Part shown: positions 1 through 7,822 of the stretch, piece after piece
Layout: every line of letters starts with the position of its first letter
Position numbering within the stretch: position 1 is the first letter of the stretch
NCBI RefSeq assembly: GCF_004348545.1
Contig: NZ_SMKL01000041.1
Span: 1-54,119 of the forward strand
Source of the DNA: Jiangella ureilytica
GTDB lineage: Bacteria > Actinomycetota > Actinomycetes > Jiangellales > Jiangellaceae
DNA: 54,119 nt
Reading direction: 5' to 3'
Position numbers and translations under genes: made by a program
Notes under the pieces: model-generated
What the model saw: only the letters and a program-made list of their open reading frames with translations
Databases searched by the model: none
Told to the model about the DNA's origin: nothing

Positions 1-16
1 GGCGTGCCCAGGGCCT

Positions 17-164
17 CCCCGTCCCCCTGATAGCTGCCCGTTCTTATGCCCCGGGTGCCCGGGTCAAGTCCAAGCGCCCCGACCCCGGCGGCGCGCAAGC
101 ACAGAGCGCGCGGACTTGAGGCGGGTGGCCGGGGTTAAGAGAATGGGCAGCAAGGGGGACGGGG
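17..164 (-). repeat. Large imperfect palindromic element, copy A
   Basis: This is a 148-nt imperfect palindrome. The outer arms (17-46 and 135-164) pair through GTCCCCCT/AGGGGGAC, GCTGCCC/GGGCAGC and TTCT/AGAA. The inner arms pair through TCAAGTCC (64-71) and GGACTTGA (112-119). Between them CCCCGG (49-54) pairs with CCGGGG (129-134) and CCCG (58-61) with CGGG (122-125). A second copy in inverted orientation lies at 53983-54107. Identical blocks are 17-46 (30 of 30), 62-80 (19 of 19), 106-121 (16 of 16) and 135-152 (18 of 18). The strand is assigned because the element starts 29 nt after the stop of the minus-strand GNAT gene, in the same sense as copy B relative to its upstream gene. It could be a 3'-end structured RNA or terminator, or a non-autonomous mobile palindrome. 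No target-site duplication is obvious. Confidence 0.85.
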
Positions 165-192
165 AGCCCACCTCACCACCCCGGCGAACGCA

Positions 193-684
193 TCAACTCA
201 GCTCACGCTTGAGATACACCAACTCACCATCGCCATCCACATCGGCGTGATGACGAACGAAGCCGACCTTGTCGAGCACCCGGAGCGACGCGGCGTTCCA
301 CGGCCGGACCGTCGCCCACACCCGCTCCCGGCCGGTCTCCGCCGCAGCCGACACCACCGCGCGAGCCGCCTCCGTCGCGTACCCGTGCCCGTGGTGGCGC
401 CGCAGCAGCTCGTACACGATCTCCGGCTCGTCCACCGTCGACCGCCCGACGATCAGGCCGCAGTACCCGAGCGCCGCACCGTCGGCCCGCCGCCGCACGG
501 TCAGCAGCCCGAGACCGGACGACATCGCAGCGACACGCTGTGAAGCCAGCCGCTCCCGCATCTCCTCCACCCCGAACGAGACGTTGGGCGGGTCGTGCTC
601 GGCCAGCAGCTCGAGGTTCCACTCGGCGTCGGCGTGGTCGCGCAGGCGCAACGAGAGCCGCGGCGTCTCGAGCGCGAACCTCAC
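193..684 (-). CDS. GNAT family N-acetyltransferase (RimJ/RimL-like)
   Basis: The 163-aa protein has a compact GNAT fold. It opens with a LETPRLSLR strand typical of RimJ/RimL-type enzymes. An acetyl-CoA loop region YELLRRHHGHGYATEAARAV lies near residues 91-110, and the motif-B end reads WNAASLRVLDKVGF near 129-142. The substrate cannot be read from sequence; family members acetylate protein N-termini or small amines. The GTG start overlaps the fbiB stop by 4 bases (GTGA), so it is the last gene of the fbiA-fbiB operon and is translationally coupled. A link to F420 metabolism is only contextual. Copy A of the large palindrome follows 29 nt after its stop. Confidence 0.88.
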   Translation of the reverse strand: MRFALETPRLSLRLRDHADAEWNLELLAEHDPPNVSFGVEEMRERLASQRVAAMSSGLGLLTVRRRADGAALGYCGLIVGRSTVDEPEIVYELLRRHHGHGYATEAARAVVSAAAETGRERVWATVRPWNAASLRVLDKVGFVRHHADVDGDGELVYLKRELS

Positions 685-1901
685 AGCGTGACGGTGACCG
701 TCGCGACGTCGACGGGTGGATGGTCGGCGGCGGGTTCGGCGCCGTGGCCGATGGCGACGGCTCCGATGGGGGTCCAGCCGGCCGGCAGGTCCAATTCCGC
801 CGTCGCCGCCGACAGGGCGGGGTCGGGGAACAGCCAGGCCGACGCGAGTCCTTCAGCACCGAGCGCGATCAGCAGGTTCTCGACCGCCGCGCCCAGTCCC
901 AGCAGTGCGTCGGAGCCGTCGACCAGGCAGGGGATGACGACGTACGGCGCCGTGCGCAGCAGCCCGGCCCCGTCCAGGGCGGCGGCCAGCCGCTGCCGCG
1001 ACGCCGGGGACTCGAGCAGCACGAACCGCCACGGCGGCGTGTCGATGGGCCACGGCGCCGAGAAGGCCGCCGCCACGGCCTGCCGCACGACCGAGCCGTC
1101 GACCGCCGCCGGCGTGAACGACGACGCGGTCCGCCGGGCGAGGACGGCCGAGCGCATCGCCTCGGGGGTGCCGAGCCGGAACCGGTCCTCGGCGCTCGGC
1201 CGGATCAGCGCCGCGACCCCGGCGTCCTCCTCGCCGGGTTCGAGCAGCAGGTGCGGCAGCCCACGCACCACGGCGACCGGCATTCCGGACAGTTTCGCGC
1301 GGACCAGCTCCGACGCCGCCGCCAGTTCGTCGGCCAGCGCCACCACCGTCACGCCCAGGTCGTTGCCGTAGGGATCGACGCTGCCGCGCAGGTCGTCGAC
1401 GGCCCGCACGCCGGCCGAGCCGACCGCGAAGTCGGTGACACCGTTGCGCCACACGCGCCCGGCGGTGTCCGTCACCACGACCCCCACGCGCACGCCGAAC
1501 CGCGCCGCCAGCCCGTCGCGCAGCCGCCGCGCCGACCCGTCCGGGTCGACCGGCAGCAGCACGATCGACCCGAGCTCGACGTTCGACGCGTCGACTCCGG
1601 CGGCGGCCATGACGAAGCCGTGCCGTGTCTCGACGATGCGGGTGCGCCCGCGCGGCGTGGTCCACTCCGAGATGGTCCGGACCGCCTCGGCGTCGATGGC
1701 GGCGTCGCGGTCGATGCCGGCCACGATGCGGCCCTCGGCCTTGCTCACGATCTTGCTGGTGACGACGACGATGTCGCCGTCGCGCAGGGCGTCGCCGGGC
1801 GGAGCCGACTCGAGCGCCGTCGCCAGGATGCCGACGAGGTCGTCGCCCGGCCGGACCTCGGGGATGCCGGGCAGCCCGAAGGCCTCGTACCGCGTGCTCA
1901 C
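681..1901 (-). CDS. fbiB: Coenzyme F420-0:L-glutamate ligase / dehydro-F420-0 reductase (FbiB)
   Basis: The 406-aa two-domain protein has the full-length FbiB layout. Residues 1 to about 245 form the CofE-type F420:gamma-glutamyl ligase domain, including VVTSKIVSKAEGRI and VVVTDTAGRVWRNGVTDFAVG. The C-terminal part, from about 255, is a nitroreductase-like flavin domain (LARRTASSFTPAAVDGSVV...). FbiB adds the poly-glutamate tail to F420 and reduces the dehydro intermediate in the cytoplasm. The GTG start at 1901 overlaps the fbiA stop by 4 bases, and its own stop overlaps the next GNAT start. The frame stays open far upstream, but homology begins at VSTRYEAFGLPGI, so the longer frame is rejected. 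Confidence 0.95.
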   Translation of the reverse strand: MSTRYEAFGLPGIPEVRPGDDLVGILATALESAPPGDALRDGDIVVVTSKIVSKAEGRIVAGIDRDAAIDAEAVRTISEWTTPRGRTRIVETRHGFVMAAAGVDASNVELGSIVLLPVDPDGSARRLRDGLAARFGVRVGVVVTDTAGRVWRNGVTDFAVGSAGVRAVDDLRGSVDPYGNDLGVTVVALADELAAASELVRAKLSGMPVAVVRGLPHLLLEPGEEDAGVAALIRPSAEDRFRLGTPEAMRSAVLARRTASSFTPAAVDGSVVRQAVAAAFSAPWPIDTPPWRFVLLESPASRQRLAAALDGAGLLRTAPYVVIPCLVDGSDALLGLGAAVENLLIALGAEGLASAWLFPDPALSAATAELDLPAGWTPIGAVAIGHGAEPAADHPPVDVATVTVTL

Positions 1902-2878
1902 CGAGCCCGCACCTCCTCGGCGAGGTCGAGCGCCGCGCGGGCCATCGCGGCCGCGGCGTCGACGTCGGTCATCCACAGCGGGACGGCGGCGCAGCGCACG
2001 CCGGCCGCCTCGACCGCGGACACGGCCTCGGCATCGACGGTGTCGACCAGCCAGCCGTCGAGCAGGTCCGCGAACAGCTCGGCCACGCCGGCCGCCGTCG
2101 TCGGCACCCCGATGGCGGTCAGTGCGGCGTCGGCCATGCCTCTGACCGGTGAACCGCCGATGATGGGTGAGAGGCCGACGACGGGGGCGCCTGCGGCCCG
2201 GACGGCGTCGCGCACCCCGGCCACCGCCAGGATCGGGCCGATGCTCACGACCGGGTTCGACGGCGGCAGCAGGATCACGTCGGCGCTCTCGAGGGCCTCG
2301 AGGACCCCCGGCGCCGGCTTGGCCTGGTCGGCCCCGACCAGCACGATGCGCCGGGCCGGCACTTCGGCGTGCAGCCGGACCCACCACTCCTGGAAGTGGA
2401 TCGCCTTCTCGGTGGCCCCGGATGCCTCGTCCTCCAGGTCCGCGGCGACCACCACGTGCGTCTCGACGCGGTCGTCGGTCATCGGCAGCAGCCGCACGCC
2501 CGGCTGCCACCGGTCGCACAGCGCCTCCGTCACCGCCGACAGCGGGTAGCCGGCCGCCAGCATGCGGGTGCGGATGAGGTGCGTCGCGAGGTCGCGGTCG
2601 CCGAGGGTGAACCACTGCGCCTCGGCACCGTACGCCGCGAGCTCCGACGCGACGGCGAACGTCTCGCCCTCGCGGCCCCAGCCCTGCGACTCCTCGATGC
2701 CACCGCCCAGGGTGTACATGACGGTGTCGAGGTCGGGGCTCACGTGCAGGCCGTGCAGCGTGATGTCGTCGGCGGTGTTCCCGATGACGGTGACCCGGGC
2801 GTCCGGCACGGCCCGAAGGAGCCCCCGCAGGAACCTGGAGCCCCCGATCCCCCCGGCCAGCGCGGTGATCCTCAGCAC
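1898..2878 (-). CDS. fbiA: Phospho(enol)lactyl transferase, F420 biosynthesis (FbiA/CofD)
   Basis: The 326-aa protein begins with the CofD signature ITALAGGIGGSRFLRGLL. It also has GNTADDITLHGLHVSPDLDT and the SNPVVSIGPIL segment, all diagnostic of 2-phospho-L-lactate transferase/FbiA. The enzyme moves the (enol)pyruvyl- or lactyl-phosphate group onto Fo to make (dehydro-)F420-0. The start chosen is GTG 2878 (VLRITALAGG), because a TACGGT -10 box at 2886-2891 sits 7 nt upstream, which fits leaderless initiation. GTG 2884 is two codons earlier, and an in-frame ATG at 2968 would add an unconserved arginine/proline-rich tail. It is the first gene of fbiA-fbiB-GNAT and divergent from whiB, the same neighbourhood as in mycobacteria and Streptomyces. 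Confidence 0.95.
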   Translation of the reverse strand: MLRITALAGGIGGSRFLRGLLRAVPDARVTVIGNTADDITLHGLHVSPDLDTVMYTLGGGIEESQGWGREGETFAVASELAAYGAEAQWFTLGDRDLATHLIRTRMLAAGYPLSAVTEALCDRWQPGVRLLPMTDDRVETHVVVAADLEDEASGATEKAIHFQEWWVRLHAEVPARRIVLVGADQAKPAPGVLEALESADVILLPPSNPVVSIGPILAVAGVRDAVRAAGAPVVGLSPIIGGSPVRGMADAALTAIGVPTTAAGVAELFADLLDGWLVDTVDAEAVSAVEAAGVRCAAVPLWMTDVDAAAAMARAALDLAEEVRAR

Positions 2879-2885
2879 AGCCACG

Positions 2886-2891
2886 ACCGTA
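2886..2891 (-). promoter_or_regulatory. Leaderless -10 box of fbiA
   Basis: TACGGT on the minus strand lies 7 nt before GTG 2878. This is the spacing of a leaderless actinobacterial transcript. Confidence 0.5.
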
Positions 2892-3279
2892 CCCGGTGCC
2901 GCCCGCCGGTCCGGTCCGCGCCCGGTCAGCGAGACACGCGGAACCGGAACGACCGGCCCGGACGTCACAGGGATGGCGCGGTTGGGACGGCCCGGATCGG
3001 GTATTCGGCCGTCTGGCGAGCCACTGCCGGGAGCGCTTAAGCTCCCGGCTCGAACCGGCCCGGAGCGTCTTCAGGGCGCGCCGGGACGGGTCGGGGCGCA
3101 ACGGGCGACCGGGGCGCCGGCAAACGAACGGAGATCTTTAGCACGGTTCCGCTTGACGCGCACGTATTGCATTCATGTAATTTCGAACGTGTCGTTCAGT
3201 GGTTCTGCGGCCTCGACCACCGCAGGAGCGCTACGGGGGCCGGCTTCGAGCCGGAGAACCAGGTCGAAGGAGGCGAGCC
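2892..3279. other. Divergent fbiA/whiB intergenic region
   Basis: About 390 bp without a credible gene. It holds the fbiA -10 box at its left edge, a 9-bp hairpin at 3026-3049 (GCCGGGAGC/GCTCCCGGC, 6-nt loop), a relatively AT-rich whiB promoter near 3153-3181 and a roughly 100-nt whiB leader. Short overlapping reading frames here have no recognisable protein features. Confidence 0.6.
3153..3181 (+). promoter_or_regulatory. Predicted housekeeping sigma-factor promoter of whiB
   Basis: TTGACG at 3153-3158 and TGTAAT at 3176-3181 are separated by 17 nt, close to the consensus for the major sigma factor. The predicted transcript has a leader of about 90 nt. AAGGAGG sits just upstream of the ATG at 3280. 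Confidence 0.6.
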
Positions 3280-3549
3280 ATGACCGAGTGGGACGGGGAC
3301 CAGATAGACCTGCTCTGGGGCGAAGCCGAAGAGATGAGTTGGCAAGAGCGGGCGCTGTGCGCCCAGACTGATCCGGAGGCGTTCTTCCCTGAGAAGGGCG
3401 GGTCCACCCGAGAGGCGAAGCGGGTCTGCACCGGATGCGAGGTCCAGGCGGAATGCCTGGAGTACGCGCTGGCGCACGACGAGCGTTTCGGCATCTGGGG
3501 CGGGCTGTCCGAGCGGGAACGGCGGAAGCTCAAGAAGCGGGCGGTCTGA
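3280..3549 (+). CDS. whiB: WhiB-family iron-sulfur transcriptional regulator (WhiB/WhiB2 orthologue)
   Basis: The 89-aa protein has the four cluster-binding cysteines at residues 27, 50, 53 and 59 (C-x22-C-x2-C-x5-C). The GIWGG turn follows, and the basic tail ERERRKLKK ends the protein. ALCAQTDPEAFFPEKGGST is nearly the Streptomyces WhiB sequence, and adjacency to fbiA matches mycobacterial whiB2. Family members bind a 4Fe-4S cluster and partner with sigma or WhiA-type factors to control septation and development. ATG 3280 is preferred over ATG 3199 because of the AAGGAGG ribosome site and the family N-terminus. No conserved terminator was seen in the 163 bp to the next gene. Confidence 0.96.
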   Translation: MTEWDGDQIDLLWGEAEEMSWQERALCAQTDPEAFFPEKGGSTREAKRVCTGCEVQAECLEYALAHDERFGIWGGLSERERRKLKKRAV

Positions 3550-3712
3550 CGATCACCCGGCCGGTCGCCGAGTAGCTGCAACCTGTCGTTCTCAGGTTCA
3601 GCGCGTAAGGTTGGCGGTCGGCGCACGGGGTCGCCCGGCCGAGGCATGCTTCGGCCGGGACCGCCATTGCTCCGTGTGCTCGCAGACCGAACCGCTGGAA
3701 CGACGACGAGGC

Positions 3713-6700
3713 ATGGCACCGGACCCCTTGACCGCAATCGACAACGGCAGCCCGACACCCAGCGTCTATTCCGACCCTGGCATCGGCGCCAACGCCGCAC
3801 TTGACGCGTTCGCCAGCGACATCGGCGAACCGGAACCGGTCGACCCCACGGCGCTGCTGACGCACGACGTCACGGCCGTGATCGTCGCCCACGACGGCAC
3901 CCGGTTCGTCCACCGCACCCTCGAGGCCGTGGCGGCGCTGCGCCGCATGCCCGAGCGCATCGTCGCCGTCGACACCGGCAGTCGCGACGAGACCGAGCAG
4001 GTCCTCACGTCCACCCTCGGCGCGCCCTCCGTCGTCTCCATGCCGCGGTCGACGGGGTTCGGCGCGGCCGTCGCCGCCGGCGTCGTGGCCGGCGACCAGA
4101 TGGCGCAGGCCATGCTGGGCACCGGCGGGCTGCGCCGGTCGGACCAGACCCGCTGGATCTGGGTCCTGCACGACGACAGCGCCCCGGCGCCCGACGCGCT
4201 GGCGCGGCTGCTCGAGACCGCGATCCGCCGACCCGACGCCGGCATCATCGGGCCGAAGGTCCTCGACTGGCGCGAGGGCCGGCAGCTGCTCGAGATCGGC
4301 CTGACGGTCACCGGCGGCGGCCGCCGTCACACCGGCCTCGACCGCCGCGAGTACGACCAGGGCCAGCACGACACGACCAAGAACGTTCTCGCCGTCGGCA
4401 GCGCGGGCATGCTCATCCGCCGCGACGTCTGGGACGAGCTGGGCGGCTTCGACCCGCGGCTCACGATCTTCCGCGACGACGTCGACCTCGGCTGGCGCGC
4501 CAACGAGGCCGGCTACCCCGTCGTCGTCTGCCCCGAGGCCGTCGTCTACCACGCCGAGGCCGCCGCGCACGGGCGCCGCCGGCTCGGCGCCACCCGCGAC
4601 CGGCCGCACCTCGCCGACCGCCGCAACGCCATCTACGTCCTGCTGGCCAACACCCCGGCACGCTCGCTGCTGCTCGTGCTGCTCCGCGTCGTGTTCATGA
4701 GCATCGGCCGGTCGCTGACGTTCCTGGTCGGCAAGCAGCCGGCGCTGGCCTTCGAGGAGCTGGTGGCGCTGCTGTCGGTCATCGGCCGGCCCGACGTGCT
4801 GATCCGGGCGCGGGCGCGGCGCCGGCAGACCCGCCGCAAGTCGCCGTCGCAGCTGCGCTCGCTGTTCCCGCCGCGGGGCCAGCAGCTGCGGCACGCGGGC
4901 GAGAACGTCCTCGGCGTCATCACCGGCTCCAGCGGAGGCGCCGGCCACGACGTCTCCGGAGGCCGGCGCGCGGCCAGCACCGACGGCAGCGACGACGACG
5001 ACGTGCCGCCCGGAGACGACACCTGGATCCTGCGCTTCCTGCTGCACCCCGCCGTCCTCATGACCGCCGCGCTGGTGGTGGTCACGCTGGTCACCGCGCG
5101 CGGCCTGATCGGCTCCGGCCGGCTGTTCGGCGGCGCGCTGCTGCCCGCTCCCACCGCCGCCGGCGACCTCTGGGAGGTCTACACCGAGTCGTGGCACGGC
5201 GGCGGGCTGGGCAGCGCCTCGGCATCGCCGCCGTATCTCGGCATCGTCGCGGTCCTCGCGTCGGCGGTGCGCAACGCCTCGCTCACCGTCGACCTGTTGC
5301 TGATCGGGTCCGTGCCGCTGGCCGGCCTGACGATGTACCTGCTGGTCCGCCGGCTGGCCGGGTCCAAGCTGCTGCGGGTCTGGGTCTCCGCCACGTACGC
5401 GCTGCTCCCGGCGACGACGGGCGCCATCGCGGCCGGCCGCCTGGGCACCGCCGTCGCCGCCGTGCTGGCGCCGCTGCTGGCGCTCGCGGTCATGCGCACC
5501 CTCGGCTCGCCGGGCCGGCCGGGACCGGGCCGGGCCGCATGGAGCGCCGGGCTGCTGCTCGCCATGGTCTCGGCGTTCGTGCCGCTGGCCTGGATCGTCG
5601 CGCTGGTGCTCGCGGTCGTCGCGGCGGCGACGGTGTTCCGCGACCGCCGCGCACTGTTGCGGCTGGGCGTCATGCTGGCCGTCACGCCGGTCGTGCTGAT
5701 CCCGTGGACCGGCAGCCTGTTCAGCAACCCGATGCTCCTGGTCACCGAGGCCGGCGTGCCCGGGCCGGGCCTCTCCGACCCCGAGCTCGCGCCGTGGTCG
5801 GTGCTGCTGCAGAACCCCGGCGGCCCTGGCAGCGGCCCCGTGTGGCTGGGCGCCGGCATCCTCGCCGCCGCCTGGTTCTCGCTGTTCCGCCCGGTGCGAC
5901 GGCTGGCCATCGCGGCCGCCTGGACGGTGGTGGGCGTCGCGCTGGTCGCGGGCCTCGTGCTGTCGCGCCTCGCGGTGAGCGGCCCGACGCTCGAGACGCC
6001 GGTCGCCGGCTGGCCCGGGCTCGCGACGGTGGTCGTGGCCGGCGGCCTGCTGATCGCCACGGCCATCGGCGCCGAGGGCGCCCGTGAACGGCTGTCGCGG
6101 GCCAGCTTCGGCTGGCGGCAGCCGCTCGCCGTCATCGTCGCCGCCGCGGCCGGGCTGGCTCCGATCGTCGCGGCCGGCTGGTGGGTGGCGCGCGGCGCCG
6201 GCGATCCGATCGAGCGCCGCGACGCGCAGATCCTGCCCGCCTACGTCGCCGATGAGGCCGTCCGCCCCGAGCGGGTGCGCACCCTGGTGCTCAGCCGCAC
6301 CGACGACGGCCGCATCACCTACGCGCTGCTGCGCGAGTCCGGCCCGCGCCTCGGCGACGCCGAGACCAGCCCGCCGCCCGAGGAGTACGGCCCGCTCGAC
6401 CAGGTGGTCGCCGACGTCGTCTCCGGCCGGGGCGGGGCCGACGGCGCCCGGCTCGCCGAGTTCGCGGTGCGCTACCTCTACATGCCGCGCCCGTACGACC
6501 CCGACCTCGCCGACACCCTCGACACCGTGCCCGGCCTGGTCCGCAGCAGTGCCCCCGAGGGCGCGGCGATGTGGCAGATCGACCAGCCCGTGGCCCGGGT
6601 CTGGGTCACCGCGCCGCCCGCCCACGGCACCGAGATCGCGCCGCTGGCCGACGAGGACTCCGAGGTCGTCACCGTCCCCAGCGGCGAGATCGACGCCGCC

Positions 6701-7822
6701 GGCCCCGTGCCCGAGGGTGCCGAGAACCGGCTGGTGGTGCTCTCCGAACTGGCCGATCCCGGCTGGACGGCGACACTGAACGGCGACGAGCTCGAGCCCA
6801 CCACGTACGCCGGCTGGGCGCAGGCGTTCGAGCTGGGCCCGCAGGCCGGTGACCTGGTCGTCGAGTACGAGGGCAACCGGCGCGCGTTCTGGCTCTGGTT
6901 CCAGCTCGGCGCGGTCGTGGTGGCCGTGGTCCTGGCGCTGCCCGGCATCCGCCGCGAGCGCGGCGCCGTCGACGACGCCGCCGACCTCGATCCCGACGAC
7001 GACTCCTCGCCGCCGCTGCCGCTGGAGCCGGTCACCGTCGGCGCCACCGCGGGAGCCGGTGCTGCCGGTGCGGCCGCGCCGGTGGCCGCGCGAGGGGCGA
7101 GGCGACGCGGATCCCGGCGCGGCGATCCGGCCGAGCCGGGCCGGCGCGGCCCGCGACGCGAGCCGTCGCCGTCGCCGCGGCCGGAACCGACCCCCGCACC
7201 CACCCCGGCGCCCGATACGGCGCCGGCTGGTCCGGCGGCGCCGGAGCCGGCCACCGTCGCCGGCGCCGGGCTGCCGTGGCTGCCCGGCGGCGAGCGGCTG
7301 CCGGCCGAGCGGCCGTTCGAGCAGCCGGGATATGACGAGCCGGCCGCGCCGCTGTCCGGTGGGCCGGCACCCGAGCCGGCCACCCAGCAGTGGACGCCCG
7401 GCGACCCGCTGACCGATCCCGCATTCGCCGAGCCGCAGCCCGAACCCGAGCTCGCGCCGCGCGCCCGGGCCCCGCGCAAGCGGACCGGACGCGCCCCGGC
7501 GGAGCCGGCCGAGCCGGCGCGCCCGGCCGAGCCCACGCGCCCGGCCGAGCCCACGCCGTCGGCGCCCGGCGAACCCGCACCGCACGCCGTCGGAGACTGG
7601 GACCCGTTCGCCCGAGCCGGGGCCGACGAGGACGCGCCGCGTGCCTCGTTGACCGACGCCTACAAGGGCCGGCGGGCCGGCCGTGCGGCCGACGAGGCCC
7701 CCGGCGCCGGCGCCGACGACGCCGCGGGCGGCCGCTCGCGGCGCACTCCCGGCAAGCGGGCCGCGGGCAGCCGCGGGGCGGGCAGGCGGGCGAAGAGCCG
7801 GCGGCAGGAGGACGAGCAGTGA
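3713..7822 (+). CDS. GT2 glycosyltransferase fused to a polytopic membrane domain
   Basis: The protein has 1369 aa from ATG 3713. Residues about 48-300 are a GT-A family 2 domain. It starts AVIVAHDGTRFVHRTLEAV and contains VLHDDSAP (metal-binding DD) and the late acidic motif FRDDVDLGWRANEAGYP. From about residue 440 to 840 are many hydrophobic segments. A probably extracytoplasmic region (about 850-1060) and a last membrane helix near 1062-1080 follow. The final roughly 285 residues are a low-complexity Pro/Ala/Glu/Arg-rich tail. By family logic it transfers sugars to a lipid-linked or envelope glycan; donor and acceptor are unknown. The stop overlaps the DUF5719 start by 4 bases, so both are made together. 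An upstream in-frame ATG (3611) is rejected because conservation begins later. Confidence 0.9.
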   Translation: MAPDPLTAIDNGSPTPSVYSDPGIGANAALDAFASDIGEPEPVDPTALLTHDVTAVIVAHDGTRFVHRTLEAVAALRRMPERIVAVDTGSRDETEQVLTSTLGAPSVVSMPRSTGFGAAVAAGVVAGDQMAQAMLGTGGLRRSDQTRWIWVLHDDSAPAPDALARLLETAIRRPDAGIIGPKVLDWREGRQLLEIGLTVTGGGRRHTGLDRREYDQGQHDTTKNVLAVGSAGMLIRRDVWDELGGFDPRLTIFRDDVDLGWRANEAGYPVVVCPEAVVYHAEAAAHGRRRLGATRDRPHLADRRNAIYVLLANTPARSLLLVLLRVVFMSIGRSLTFLVGKQPALAFEELVALLSVIGRPDVLIRARARRRQTRRKSPSQLRSLFPPRGQQLRHAGENVLGVITGSSGGAGHDVSGGRRAASTDGSDDDDVPPGDDTWILRFLLHPAVLMTAALVVVTLVTARGLIGSGRLFGGALLPAPTAAGDLWEVYTESWHGGGLGSASASPPYLGIVAVLASAVRNASLTVDLLLIGSVPLAGLTMYLLVRRLAGSKLLRVWVSATYALLPATTGAIAAGRLGTAVAAVLAPLLALAVMRTLGSPGRPGPGRAAWSAGLLLAMVSAFVPLAWIVALVLAVVAAATVFRDRRALLRLGVMLAVTPVVLIPWTGSLFSNPMLLVTEAGVPGPGLSDPELAPWSVLLQNPGGPGSGPVWLGAGILAAAWFSLFRPVRRLAIAAAWTVVGVALVAGLVLSRLAVSGPTLETPVAGWPGLATVVVAGGLLIATAIGAEGARERLSRASFGWRQPLAVIVAAAAGLAPIVAAGWWVARGAGDPIERRDAQILPAYVADEAVRPERVRTLVLSRTDDGRITYALLRESGPRLGDAETSPPPEEYGPLDQVVADVVSGRGGADGARLAEFAVRYLYMPRPYDPDLADTLDTVPGLVRSSAPEGAAMWQIDQPVARVWVTAPPAHGTEIAPLADEDSEVVTVPSGEIDAAGPVPEGAENRLVVLSELADPGWTATLNGDELEPTTYAGWAQAFELGPQAGDLVVEYEGNRRAFWLWFQLGAVVVAVVLALPGIRRERGAVDDAADLDPDDDSSPPLPLEPVTVGATAGAGAAGAAAPVAARGARRRGSRRGDPAEPGRRGPRREPSPSPRPEPTPAPTPAPDTAPAGPAAPEPATVAGAGLPWLPGGERLPAERPFEQPGYDEPAAPLSGGPAPEPATQQWTPGDPLTDPAFAEPQPEPELAPRARAPRKRTGRAPAEPAEPARPAEPTRPAEPTPSAPGEPAPHAVGDWDPFARAGADEDAPRASLTDAYKGRRAGRAADEAPGAGADDAAGGRSRRTPGKRAAGSRGAGRRAKSRRQEDEQ

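Noticed and set aside
1902-3101. N-terminal 400-aa extension in frame with fbiB
   Set aside because: It overlaps fbiA in another frame, is arginine-rich, and lies upstream of the conserved FbiB start.
3530-7585. 1351-aa antisense frame over the glycosyltransferase gene
   Set aside because: Low-complexity Arg/Gly/Asp-rich translation with no domain; the sense strand carries the GT2 motifs.
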